Assembly (NCBI RefSeq): GCF_000972845.2
Contig: NC_040012.1
Coordinates: 7,038,097-7,102,096 of the forward strand
DNA length: 64,000 nt
Source: Larimichthys crocea
Lineage: Eukaryota > Chordata > Actinopteri > Sciaenidae
Direction: 5' to 3'
Shown: one piece after another, positions 57,667 to 64,000 of the stretch
Position numbering within the stretch: position 1 is the stretch's first letter
Layout: every line of letters begins with the position of its first letter
The notes under the pieces: model-generated
What the model saw: the letters and a program-made list of their open reading frames with translations, nothing else
Database searches by the model: none
Told to the model about the DNA's origin: nothing
Translations under genes and position numbers: made by a program

Positions 57667-57716
<50 letters not shown>

Positions 57717-60700
57717 AGTTGCTTCCAGACATAATGCGATTAACAGCCAGTTACCATTGCAGGGCAGAATTCAGGGGACAAGCAAGACTGGCTTCTTTCC
57801 AAGTGACGCTGTGAGGCCTTGCCCGCGTGTAAGTGTGCATATTTTTCGTAATCAATAAGACACATTTAGTGTGATTACAATGCATTCAGTGGATAATGGC
57901 TACTATTGATGTTTTAGCAAAGGAATGTTGTGCTTTTCAATTGCACTTTTACGCTGTAGAAGACTGATTTTAGCCATTAGATGTGGCTTGAATATCACAT
58001 TACCACAAATGACCTCCACCCCCCCTCTCTGTATCGACTCCATTAAGACACAAAATAACCACAATTCTTTTCTGTGCCAGGTTCCAAAACCTGTCGATTA
58101 CTCTGCCCAGCTCTGGTAAGTGATAAAAACAAATGGCTGTAGATTGTTAACAATAACCACAAGTCATCCTTACTCCATTTTATTGATTGTATTGACCGTC
58201 CTCATCCTCGTGTTCACAATGATTGATTGCAGTTTAAGTGCAGTAGTCGTTCTTTGGGTGGTTCAGGTTTGCAGGGCCTATGGAGAGATACCAGGCTGAG
58301 GTGGAGCTCCTGGACCGAGGAAACAGCACCTATCTGGTTCGACACAGGAGTAAAGAGTGCACGGAATACGCCATCAGTATAAAGTAAGTGACATGACAGC
58401 TTATTTTTCCATTTATTTCCATAATGAATGTCAAATTTACGCTCACTGCAGTTTATCGAGAGCGGTGGAATAAGCCAAGCACATGCAGTCAGCAGCAGCC
58501 TGGTGGGGAAACAAAAAAAAAACACCTTATTGAGTGAGAGGCGAAGAGTGGCGAGACTCATTCAAGCAAACAAAATGCCCACATGCAAATAACAGCTCCG
58601 TGTAACAATGGTGCGGTATTTGAAAACAAACAGCTCATCAGATGTTGAAGTGGAAGGGCCGCGGCAGAAGGAGATCACGCTGTGTTCCACTCATGTCAGT
58701 GAAAAACAAGAGGTTATGTCGACTATATAATCACAGAACAGCCGCAGCTGAAGAATGGAAAAAGTTAGGCCAGTCTGATGAATCACAGCTGACGCTGAAA
58801 TGCAGATGGCGGGGGGGAACAGAATTTTAGTTTAAAGGGTTGTTTCACTCAAATTGCGAGGAAACGCATTTTACTCCCTTGTGGCGTCGAGCAAATTGTT
58901 TCGGCAAGGTGTTGAGATATCTGTCTCTCTCATATTCCATTCAGTAAACATTAATGGATTGTGGACCACTGTTGTTCATCAAAACACGGGGCTTATAAAA
59001 ATCTCAAGGCTTTGCAGAAATCATGTTATGACTTTCATTCAAAGTGAGCAATGGGCATTGTTTGAAAAACGGCATCTGGATTCGTTAAGGAAGGTGCGAT
59101 AGTGGTTAACATGCAGATCCTTATTCCAAACAGTGGGTTTAACCACTGAAACCATATATTTATTTACATTATTTAATTATATTTATATAAAGCCTGCAGC
59201 AGGATGTCGCCAGGATGAATTATGTTAGCTAAATAAGAAAAAGACGGGATTTTGTGTGGTATAAGCAAAGTTTAAACACACCCAGTAGCTCCCTTTAGAA
59301 GGATTTGGCTCCTTCTCAAGCTTAAAATCTATACAAGCTACTTGGCATTAGGTTCTGTCACGGTTTTGAGTTTCTTGTTTAGTGTTTCCTGTTTTATTTT
59401 GTAAGTCTCCCCTCTCTTTATTCACCTTCCTCTTCTGCATTTAAGTTCATTTCCTGTCCTTCAAGTGGAAAGACAATGAAAATCTGTAAATAGGTTAATA
59501 ACTGAAGTTGGAGCTCACAATGAATCAGACATTGTGGCTACACATTTGCTTCCGTCCTTCAGTATGGCCCTTGAAAAAAATCTTATTTTCCCTGACCCTG
59601 GTTTTAATCACAGTATGAATCACACACACAAAAAAATAGTCCCCATGAAAAGTGTTGAGGTCTGTTTTTATTTCTGGAAAGAGACGTTGTTGTTGATGCC
59701 TTATTGCCATGCTCCGAGCGTCGGTAAAAAAAAAAATATATTACTTAACCGGCCCATTTCTGTGTCAATGGTACAGGCTAAGTTTGGACCTTACATCATA
59801 ATTTATCTTTGTTGCCATTAATTCGTGTTTACTCTGACAGTCGGAGCCGACTGCATCTCAACTGAATGCGGCATGGGAGAAGAGGTGGAATTGGATGATC
59901 CGTTTTACCATCTATCAACTGTCCGTCACTTCTCCACAGACATATGTTCAAGAGGAGCCTGTTAGCTTTTCATCATACTATTTGCTGCTCTCCTCGCTAT
60001 CGGCCTTAAAAAAAAAAAAAAAGTATTTCAAAAGAGCGCCAGCATCGCACTTGAACAGTAGATAAAGCATCCATTCCTTTAGGCCTTAATACACGACTGC
60101 TTTATCTGCAAGTTGAGTGCCTCAGTACCCCTCTTTTGAAATAGAACACTGTCCATTTCACAAGTGAATATCTTTCAGGCTACATCAAAGCCCGTTGAGT
60201 CTTTTTACAAAAAAAAGAAAAGGACTATCGAGTCCTCCCGACCTGGCGTGACGGCTCCAAGAGATTATAACGACTGAGGGTGCGCTCTGAGAAAGTGTGT
60301 TAAGACTATTTAGCCGGCGACACACCATTCCAGCCCATTTGGTTTTGGTGGACTCATACCGTCTCTCATTCAAAGCTTTGATGCACAGGGCCACTTTCTG
60401 AACCAGTCCAATCCTAATTGCCTGTCTTACTGCTTAAGATCATTATCAGGCTGGCCGTTTGAGATAATGACACTTTATACAGAGAGCTGCTACTAATCAA
60501 CTGGAACTGTCTAATGTCAAACGTGTGCGTTTGCGTGTTTGTGTATGCATGTGCAGCCATGGGAGCCTAGAAAGACTCACCAAACAGTGCTCATCTGTCT
60601 CCATGAGCTATGCACCATATAACTCAACCCACATCCATAATGTATTATTCACCATATATTCATAATGTATCAGTGAATTTGCAGCATGGCCATAGTCTTC

Positions 60701-63049
60701 TTATCCGTCATATGCTGCAGTGGGAGATTTACAATGCGGATCTATCTCCAGTGTAACTTGCACGTCACCGTATGGGAGAGCGCTGTGCTTGCAATTGGTT
60801 TGACAGGACATCCCCACTTGTGCCTTACAATATGTATGTGCTGAACAGTGTGTACGTGTTTGCAAGGTTGACCCGCATTACTTTTGAGCAAAGTACTCAG
60901 TCTGAGCTATAATTCTTACATGACATGATAATTTAATCATTTAATTATTGAATGAAGTACTCTATTGTATATTTTTCAGTTATTTTTGTATCTTCGATTA
61001 AGTGAGCAGACAAAATTACATCGTCCATCCTCAGAATCAACTGCAACAGTTAAACTTTTTTCTCCAAAATACACATTTATTATTGAAAAACAAGCTGAAT
61101 GTGTTAGAGTCTTCAAAATGTCAAATGCTTGAGTAATAAACCGACACGGTCTTTTGTCTGTTGGTGATAAGAGTTGCGTCGAGTTGTGGAGAACAACTTA
61201 TTAAACAAAAAAAAGATATAATGAATTGAATTAATAAGCATCAGATTACTTTTTTAATATCTGCATTGTGTTCCAGTTTCGTTAATGTTAATGTTAATGT
61301 TATTAATTGAACCTTAAGTGACGTGCTGTGAAAAAGGCCTATTGTATACGGCGGTGAAAAAAATCTACATTCAGTATTGAAACATGTTTTGTTGTTGTCT
61401 GCTGGCACAACGTTTTTGTATCATTTCCTGTTAGCGCAAAAAGACAATCGAGCTTTTTCACCGCGGCCAGTTTGACGTGAAATAACAGGGTAAACACAGG
61501 TATTAGCAGTGATACTAATTAAGGTTCAGTTCCATTCGGGTTAAACAGAGTCAGGGTGCTGCTGTGGTGCATGTCGGCTCACTCTGCTGTAACAAAAGGA
61601 ATGTAACCTTAGTATGATTGGAAACACCTGCGTTGACCCTGCTATGTCATGTCAAAATGACTGCTTTGAAAAAGTAGACTGCTGTTCTTAGTAGATGATG
61701 CTGTAGAATAAGTACATAGTATGGAAGTGGGCCTCTCAGTGAAGGTAGATACTCAAATGTGTTTCCTAAACAAACCATGAAACTTGGATTGGAAAGTTGA
61801 TTTGGGGGACTTTTTTGTGTTTCTTTTATTTTTTAATACTTACTTTTAATACTAAGTTATGCTTGACTGTTTTGATAGTTGAACAGGTTTTTCAAAGTCA
61901 GTGTGGCACTCTCTAACTCACATAAGAAGACACGGCCGTGGTTTCAAATCTGGGCAGCGTGTCCGAGAGAAATGTAACCTTGTGATGACAAGAGAAAGGT
62001 ATCCCTGATGATTAAAGGCGGGGAGGGAAGAAGGCAGTTTTTCTTTCTTGCTTTTCTTTTGAAATACTTTAATGCTCACAACTCGTATCCACTTGTGATG
62101 AAGGGACACAAGTAGTCATTGCTTCATTTTAAAGGGTTGACAAGCCAAAGCTGTTGGAATCCACTGGTGTACAGTATGAATTGATTTCTTTTTCTGTTTT
62201 CCACCCAAATTGGGTAATAGTAGGGTGCCGCTATAATTATCTTGATGCGAGTTGAAATTGATCTGATTTTCCTCAGGCAGCTCAGATGGACCTTCGTGAC
62301 GGTTCGCCACACAAGACTGGATTGATGTGGAAGCGTGTATAGTTGATTATCCACCCATGTCTGATTCATCCTCCACAGGTTCAACGATAGAGTCAAGCAC
62401 ATCAAAATTCTGACCAAGGATGGCTGTTTTTACATCGCTGAGAGCCGGCTGTTCAAGACTGTGCTGGTAAAGGATTCAACTTTTTTTTTTTTTGGGATAT
62501 TTGTTCCCTGAGCACAATCATTTTTGACATTACACCACTTTTGCAGCACTTTCTTGAGTTGTGCCCCTGCATGCAAGTGGTATTTTTACATTTCTTTTGA
62601 ACAATGATAAAAATATGTCTCCTCGATGTTTATTTCCACATTTATGTACACACTCACAAAACCACAAGGGGATGTTGCAAGCAGCTGCTCGCGGTATTGT
62701 ATGGCAGTAGCTAATATTAGATGATTTCCAGTACCTGCACTTGAAATAGGCAGATAGAAAGATATATTGTGGTTAGTTTCCCCCTGCTCAGGAGCACTCG
62801 CTGTTGTATTGTCAAGATTAAACAAGCACCTACCACATGCGTGTGCTTTCATTCCCACATTAGTGCACAATGCCACCTAGATTCATCCTGTTTTGTTTCA
62901 TTGTGCTTGATTTACACAGGAGTTGGTTGAATACTACAAGCAGTACTCTCTGAAGGAGGGTTTCAGCAGTCTTGACACCACTCTGCAGGTTCCCTATAGG
63001 GAAAATTCCAATGGAAACATGCCCAGGGCCATTACCAAGGCTGGCAGTG
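16784..63049 (+). CDS. vav3: Vav3 guanine nucleotide exchange factor, 25 coding exons, 3' end outside the window
   Basis: Exons: 16784-16987, 20050-20166, 25298-25356, 25993-26058, 26731-26848, 36947-37039, 37327-37395, 37488-37591, 38011-38110, 38637-38732, 41600-41668, 42527-42613, 43728-43813, 43935-44067, 47226-47335, 48720-48821, 49354-49445, 50240-50262, 51044-51068, 53004-53134, 57763-57828, 58081-58115, 58267-58383, 62379-62466, 62920-63049. All are GT-AG and in phase, giving about 773 residues. Domains in order: CH, acidic, DH, PH, C1, SH3, SH2; a final SH3 (about 75 residues in human VAV3, 847 in total) must lie further right. VAV3 rather than VAV1 or VAV2 is indicated by [32 protein letters not shown] and [19 protein letters not shown]3 exchanges GDP for GTP on Rho-family GTPases after tyrosine phosphorylation. 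Which teleost paralogue (a or b) is not decided. An assembly fold-back lies inside intron 5. Confidence 0.96.
16988..20049 (+). other. vav3: vav3 intron 1
   Basis: No coding signal. The left 2.25 kb belongs to duplicated copy B; the rest (19239-20049) is present a second time, inverted, near 34509-35250. It contains short A runs (for example 19550-19561). Confidence 0.8.
20167..25297 (+). other. vav3: vav3 intron 2
   Basis: A 5.1-kb intron with no convincing coding or RNA gene. The open frames at 21526-21822 and 21596-22015 are isolated, resemble nothing I know and are broken in the inverted copy. Apart from the tetranucleotide tract near 24570, a degenerate repeat-like stretch is visible at about 24090-24310. 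Confidence 0.75.
24567..24783. repeat. (GTTA)n / (GTTG)n tetranucleotide tract, left arm
   Basis: Runs of GTTA at 24567-24590, GTTG at 24588-24612, GTTA at 24613-24656 and a second GTTA block at about 24750-24783. In the inverted copy at about 29660-30150 the corresponding AACT/AACC tract is much longer and more complex. Confidence 0.9.
25993..26848 (+). CDS. vav3: vav3 exons 4-5: acidic region with regulatory tyrosines
   Basis: These exons give residues 127-188, starting [20 protein letters not shown]. The regulatory tyrosines fall at residues 141 (EDIYNN), 160 (DDLYAA) and 176 (GEIYEDL); the first two have exactly the human VAV3 numbering and the third is shifted by three residues because the segment [10 protein letters not shown] is longer than the human one. 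Tyr164 is also present. In the family, Src- and Syk-type kinases phosphorylate these sites to release autoinhibition. Confidence 0.95.
27151..27360. other. Spacer (loop) of the inverted repeat
   Basis: The spacer begins with (ATT)n at 27151-27187 and ends with (AAT)n at about 27340-27358, which mirror each other. About 150 bp between them are single-copy and AT-rich. The axis of symmetry lies near 27255. Confidence 0.9.
27679..27795 (-). pseudogene. vav3: Inverted copy of vav3 exon 5, one-base deletion
   Basis: 117 nt against 118 in the left arm. One G is missing from the GGG at the GCCCTT codons near the exon start, which breaks the frame just after GluAsn. Splice sites (TATAG acceptor, GTACTG donor) are retained in mirror image. 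Confidence 0.9.
28443..28508 (-). pseudogene. vav3: Inverted copy of vav3 exon 4, intact length
   Basis: 66 nt, same length and reading ([16 protein letters not shown]...) as 25993-26058. It is the only one of the four mirrored exons without an indel. It sits on the wrong strand for the gene. Confidence 0.9.
29127..29183 (-). pseudogene. vav3: Inverted copy of vav3 exon 3, two one-base deletions
   Basis: 57 nt against 59. The plus-strand exon reads GGTCATGGACACT, the mirrored copy GGTCAGGACACT; a second base is lost in CTCTCTTAC. The frame is broken. Confidence 0.88.
29655..30152. repeat. Expanded (AACT)n / (AACC)n tract, right arm
   Basis: Reverse-complement counterpart of the GTTA tract near 24567-24783, but more than twice as long, with an AACC block (29851-29902) and repeated flanking words (CAACCAGTGAGCTATCGC at 29723 and 29948). 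The extra length suggests either allelic variation or repeat collapse and expansion during assembly. Confidence 0.85.
34394..34508 (-). pseudogene. vav3: Inverted copy of vav3 exon 2, two one-base deletions
   Basis: 115 nt against 117. An A is missing from the AAA of GACTTTGGAAAG (read in reverse) and a G from the GG of ATTCCTGACG. The donor and acceptor are still visible in mirror image. Confidence 0.9.
36264..36273. other. 10-N assembly gap
   Basis: Ten Ns at the end of the right inverted arm. Together with the gap at 6447 it brackets a single contig (6457-36263) that holds all the duplicated sequence. Confidence 0.98.
36300..36640. mobile_element. Degenerate AT-rich teleost repeat right of the gap
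   Basis: Words such as AAAGTACCAATACATGAAAATAAAAATACTC and AAAAGGTCCTGCATTC resemble, in reverse complement, the TACTTAAGTAAAAGTAxCAATACCAC...GTACCTGCATT repeat that is also visible at about 40393-40700. No coding capacity. Confidence 0.45.
36947..42613 (+). CDS. vav3: vav3 exons 6-12: Dbl-homology (DH) exchange domain
   Basis: Seven exons encode residues 189-394. The DH core starts at [20 protein letters not shown] (conserved region 1), includes [14 protein letters not shown] and [15 protein letters not shown], and ends with conserved region 3: [26 protein letters not shown] and [20 protein letters not shown]. This is the catalytic module that contacts the GTPase. The first exon lies only 673 bp right of the second assembly gap, and its upstream neighbour exon 5 lies left of the fold-back. 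Confidence 0.95.
38111..38636 (+). other. vav3: vav3 intron 9 with CA repeat and retroelement tail
   Basis: A short CA run lies at 38142-38160. At about 38258-38300 the sequence GAGCTTTAATTGATCCCAAACGGAGAAACTT resembles the (TTTATTGATCCCCxxxGGGGAAATT) 3' end of a fish LINE, followed by an A-rich body to about 38460. Confidence 0.5.
38733..41599 (+). other. vav3: vav3 intron 10
   Basis: 2.9 kb without a recognisable gene. A degenerate teleost repeat occupies about 40393-40700 (GGTGGAAGAAGTTTTCAG ... AAAAGTACCTGCATTG). The open frame at 40762-41073 has no recognisable domain and lies in AT-rich sequence. Confidence 0.7.
41956..42047. repeat. Perfect tandem duplication, 46 bp x 2
   Basis: Positions 41956-42001 and 42002-42047 are identical 46-bp units (starting ATAGGTTGACATTATATGAT). 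Located in vav3 intron 11. Perfect identity implies a recent origin or an assembly stutter. Confidence 0.92.
42160..42400. mobile_element. Degenerate short interspersed repeat in vav3 intron 11
   Basis: The stretch GCCACCTCCTGGCTCCAGCTTCATACTGAACG ... AGAGCGATATCAATCCTCTCATC ... AAGTGTATTTCCCAAAATGT resembles a short interspersed repeat common in fish introns. A related copy lies at about 46540-46700. Class not assigned. Confidence 0.45.
42614..43727 (+). other. vav3: vav3 intron 12
   Basis: 1.1 kb without a recognisable feature. A short GGGGAACAATTACGCATATCTAATCTAATCTAATG pentamer-like run near 43660-43695 may be the tail of an old retroelement. Confidence 0.55.
43728..47335 (+). CDS. vav3: vav3 exons 13-15: pleckstrin-homology domain
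   Basis: Residues 395-504. The reading [33 protein letters not shown] and [20 protein letters not shown] followed by [16 protein letters not shown] matches the Vav PH domain. Trp in KKKW(LDQF) and the Cys-Lys-Arg stretch are conserved. Intron 14 (3158 bp) separates the last PH exon and holds several repeats. Confidence 0.94.
44068..47225 (+). other. vav3: vav3 intron 14
   Basis: 3.2 kb. It contains CA-rich sequence at about 44842-44875, a likely teleost interspersed repeat at about 45690-46060 (TTAGCTGATGCCTTTATCCAAAGCGA ... TCTGAAGAGCTGGATCTTCAGGAG ... CAGGTAGCCAGTGGAG), and a short repeat related to 42160-42400 at about 46540-46700. No gene seen; several ORFs here are on either strand of repeat sequence. 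Confidence 0.6.
47336..48719 (+). other. vav3: vav3 intron 15 with (CA)n microsatellite
   Basis: A CA run of about 22 bases is at 47569-47590. Nothing else in the 1.4 kb is recognised. Confidence 0.7.
48720..49445 (+). CDS. vav3: vav3 exons 16-17: C1 zinc finger
   Basis: Residues 504-568. All zinc ligands of an atypical C1 domain are present with correct spacing: His517, Cys530, Cys533, Cys547, Cys550, His555, Cys558 and Cys565 (H-x12-C-x2-C-x13-C-x2-C-x4-H-x2-C-x6-C). In Vav proteins this domain packs against DH-PH and supports exchange activity rather than binding diacylglycerol. Confidence 0.95.
48822..53003 (+). other. vav3: vav3 introns 16-19
   Basis: Four introns (532, 794, 781 and 1935 bp) around exons 17, 18 and 19. 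Apart from a TATATATGTGTATGTATATA run near 49570 and an (ACA)n/(A)n stretch at 51498-51520 I see no repeats or genes. Frames of 100-160 residues on the minus strand at 51281-51769 read through simple repeats. Confidence 0.6.
50240..51068 (+). CDS. vav3: vav3 exons 18-19: two micro-exons in the C1-SH3 linker
   Basis: The exons 50240-50262 (23 nt, DSAKPKPK) and 51044-51068 (25 nt, ESTTPRDP) have proper acceptors (CTGCAG, TCCACAG) and donors (GTAAGA, GTCAGT). Their phases fit exon 17 (ends phase 1) and exon 20 (starts with two bases of a Gly codon). The linker is shorter than in human VAV3. Skipping either one alone breaks the frame, but skipping both (48 nt) keeps it. Confidence 0.8.
53004..57828 (+). 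CDS. vav3: vav3 exons 20-21: first SH3 domain
   Basis: Residues 585-650. Exon 20 reads [13 protein letters not shown] ... [22 protein letters not shown] and exon 21 reads [22 protein letters not shown]. The ALYDY-like strand (VIRDYSG), the Trp pair (WWQ) and the GFFPSDAV ending fit the N-terminal SH3 of VAV3, which is atypical in the family. The intron between them is 4628 bp and contains the MITE-like element. Confidence 0.93.
54322..54863. mobile_element. MITE-like element with 143-bp terminal inverted repeats and TA target duplication
   Basis: The left end (54322-54464) and the right end (54721-54863) are reverse complements of one another over 143 bp at roughly 90% identity, with outermost bases CGGAAGCCC and GGGCTTCCG. 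TA flanks both sides (54320-54321 and 54864-54865). Each arm contains two copies of a GTTTTCCCGTGATAACGAGAT-like unit. The 256-bp interior is non-coding. TA target sites point to a Tc1/mariner-type or related DNA transposase supplied in trans. I do not recognise the family. Confidence 0.88.
55014..55095. repeat. Perfect tandem duplication, 41 bp x 2
   Basis: 55014-55054 and 55055-55095 are identical units beginning CCTCATTTTTATTTCAAATA. It lies about 150 bp right of the MITE-like element. Confidence 0.95.
55340..55860. mobile_element. Probable retroelement terminal fragment
   Basis: The block from TGTCAGGCCGGACTCGAAAC through GCGCAGAGGCGTCAATGAGC, A-rich sequence and CAATCAGACCGGTGACAC to AAAACAGGAAATGACGAGAC has the look of a fish LTR or other repeat end with TG start, in the minus-strand sense. 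A related TTTCCTGTTTTATTTTG module is at 59350-59465. Class not certain; no protein-coding trace. Confidence 0.4.
55980..56360. mobile_element. Cluster of degenerate short interspersed repeats
   Basis: The stretch CAGCAAAGGGCGGCTCTACTGACAGTAAAAAGAAGTCGGCCTGTATG and GTTTCAAGTCTTCTTCAATACAGCATGATGTCCATTTTGTAAATTATAG resemble a non-coding repeat frequent in teleost introns. It may belong to the same broad family as the block at 8045-8400. No coding capacity. Confidence 0.45.
57669..57712. repeat. (GA)n microsatellite
   Basis: A 44-base pure GA run, 51 bases upstream of the acceptor of exon 21. A shorter GA run is at 57350-57362. Confidence 0.95.
58081..63049 (+). CDS. vav3: vav3 exons 22-25: SH2 domain
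   Basis: Residues 651-773. The segment starts [18 protein letters not shown], has the phosphotyrosine-binding YLVRHR with Arg687, then [20 protein letters not shown], and finishes with [20 protein letters not shown] and a linker that ends in a split codon at 63049 (AGS-G). The donor GTGAGT follows. The last exons with the C-terminal SH3 are outside the window. Exon 24 ends FKTVL where other VAV3 proteins have FKSLM, a minor difference. Confidence 0.95.
58384..62378 (+). other. vav3: vav3 intron 23
   Basis: 4.0 kb without a gene. It contains a repeat fragment at about 59350-59465 (TGTCACGGTTTTGAGTTTCTTG ... TTTCCTGTTTTATTTTG) and A runs at 59727-59739 and 60008-60021. Short frames are not supported by any domain. 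Confidence 0.65.
62467..62919 (+). other. vav3: vav3 intron 24
   Basis: 453 bp with a T run at 62480-62491. Nothing else recognised. Confidence 0.6.
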
Positions 63050-64000
63050 GTGAGTCTGCTTCACAAACATCCAGGTTTTCCTCACTGACACTATCTTGTC
63101 TGACAGGTGGAAATGCTACCAGTTCAGATCAGATCGTGAAGTCAAAAGTAATAAATGAGAGTGATTCTGAGTATTGGTGGTTTATTTGCTACAACAGTCC
63201 AGTACAGATAAAGCTTGTAAAGCTTTTCTGTGTGACGGAAAAAACTCACATGGTGTGCCGTCGCCTCAAAGAACAGTAGAGGAACGTCTTAGTTTACATC
63301 GCAGAATTATGCAGACACAGCATTTGCTTGGTTATTAGATGCTCGTCAAAACTGTGTCTTGTTGCTCGAGGCAGTACTATCTTTGACGTGTGAGACATGC
63401 TGGAATTATTTAGCACACTATAATGAGCTAACACGAGTCCCTGTGGAACAGCTAGCAGTGTTTTTTTTTTTCTTTAGTTTTGCTTGCCTGATTCTCTTTT
63501 GTCATTGTAATAATAAAGTAAAACATCTCAGCAGGTGCATAAATCACTTAGATTTGACCACATACAGACCTTTTCTCTTCATGACACGGGATCTAGGTCT
63601 TGCTCAGAGAGTGCGGATATGACGTAAGATATCAAACATTAAAAAAAAAATGTATTCACATGGAAATTCACGTCATAGATGATGCACTCTATGTGACTCA
63701 ACCTCAATTAACCTCAAGCTTTAGTATTCTTCCTGAGCTGTTATGCAGCTTTAGATCAAATCTTTTTTGTAAGAAAGCAAAATAATAAGGACTTTAATTT
63801 TATAAAAGTTTCTTAATCAAACATGAAAAAAAAGACGTGATATAACCATCGTTGGCCCTCTGTGTGGATGTTTTATGTTATCTAATGGACGTTAAGCACA
63901 TCATATGGCAGGCCTCCATGTGGGTCAAACTAAAACTGGACTGAAACACAATTAAGCTTTCACAGGGTCAGGACGAAACATGCGCCCACTGTTAGACTGC
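63050..64000 (+). other. vav3: Start of vav3 intron 25, running off the window
   Basis: After the GTGAGT donor no further vav3 exon is visible up to 64000. The C-terminal SH3 exons, stop codon and 3' UTR are therefore outside. The sequence is AT-rich and without recognisable repeats apart from short homopolymers. Confidence 0.7.

Larger units (their letters stand above)
53135..57762 (+). other. vav3: vav3 intron 20
   Basis: The largest intron that is free of gaps (4.6 kb). It carries the MITE-like element, a 41-bp tandem duplication, an interspersed repeat and a long GA microsatellite, listed separately. The remaining sequence shows no gene. Confidence 0.7.

Overview
This is a vertebrate, almost certainly teleost fish, nuclear window holding two multi-exon protein-coding genes and one region that looks badly assembled. 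The fish call rests on split genes with GT-AG introns, short introns for these genes, an L2-like retrotransposon fragment and several interspersed repeats of a kind seen in many teleosts. Gene names come from reading spliced exons against remembered vertebrate proteins; no search was run.

Left part (1-6.3 kb, minus strand): a complete dcaf8 gene. Twelve coding exons join in frame into 618 codons plus a stop. It has an acidic, low-complexity N-terminus, a WD40 propeller and an acidic tail, as expected of the DDB1-CUL4 substrate receptor DCAF8.

Middle part (6.3-36.3 kb): a (AAT/AAC)n tract beside a 10-N gap, then a block that repeats itself. Copy A (about 7240-12998) and copy B (about 13655-19238) are tandem near-duplicates; both carry the vav3 promoter region and exon 1, but exon 1 of copy A is frame-shifted. 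From about 18.2 kb the sequence runs forward to about 27.15 kb, turns around over a spacer of about 210 bp, and returns as its own reverse complement to a second 10-N gap at 36264. Vav3 exons 2-5 therefore appear twice: intact on the plus strand, and on the minus strand with one-base deletions in three of four exons. This looks like a fold-back or haplotig assembly error rather than biology, although a real palindrome cannot be excluded from sequence alone.

Right part (36.3-64 kb, plus strand): the rest of vav3. Counting from exon 1 of copy B, 25 coding exons splice without a frame break to about 773 residues: CH, acidic tyrosine region, DH, PH, C1, first SH3 and SH2. The last SH3 lies beyond the window. 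The introns hold microsatellites, short tandem duplications, degenerate teleost repeats and one clean 542-bp MITE-like element with 143-bp inverted termini and a TA target duplication.

The two genes are divergent (dcaf8 leftward, vav3 rightward) and have unrelated known jobs: DCAF8 in ubiquitin ligase substrate choice, VAV3 in Rho/Rac guanine-nucleotide exchange downstream of tyrosine kinases. Their adjacency is bridged by a gap and should be treated as provisional. I found no tRNA or rRNA gene, no CRISPR array and no convincing new gene system; the notable structure is the inverted and tandem duplication.
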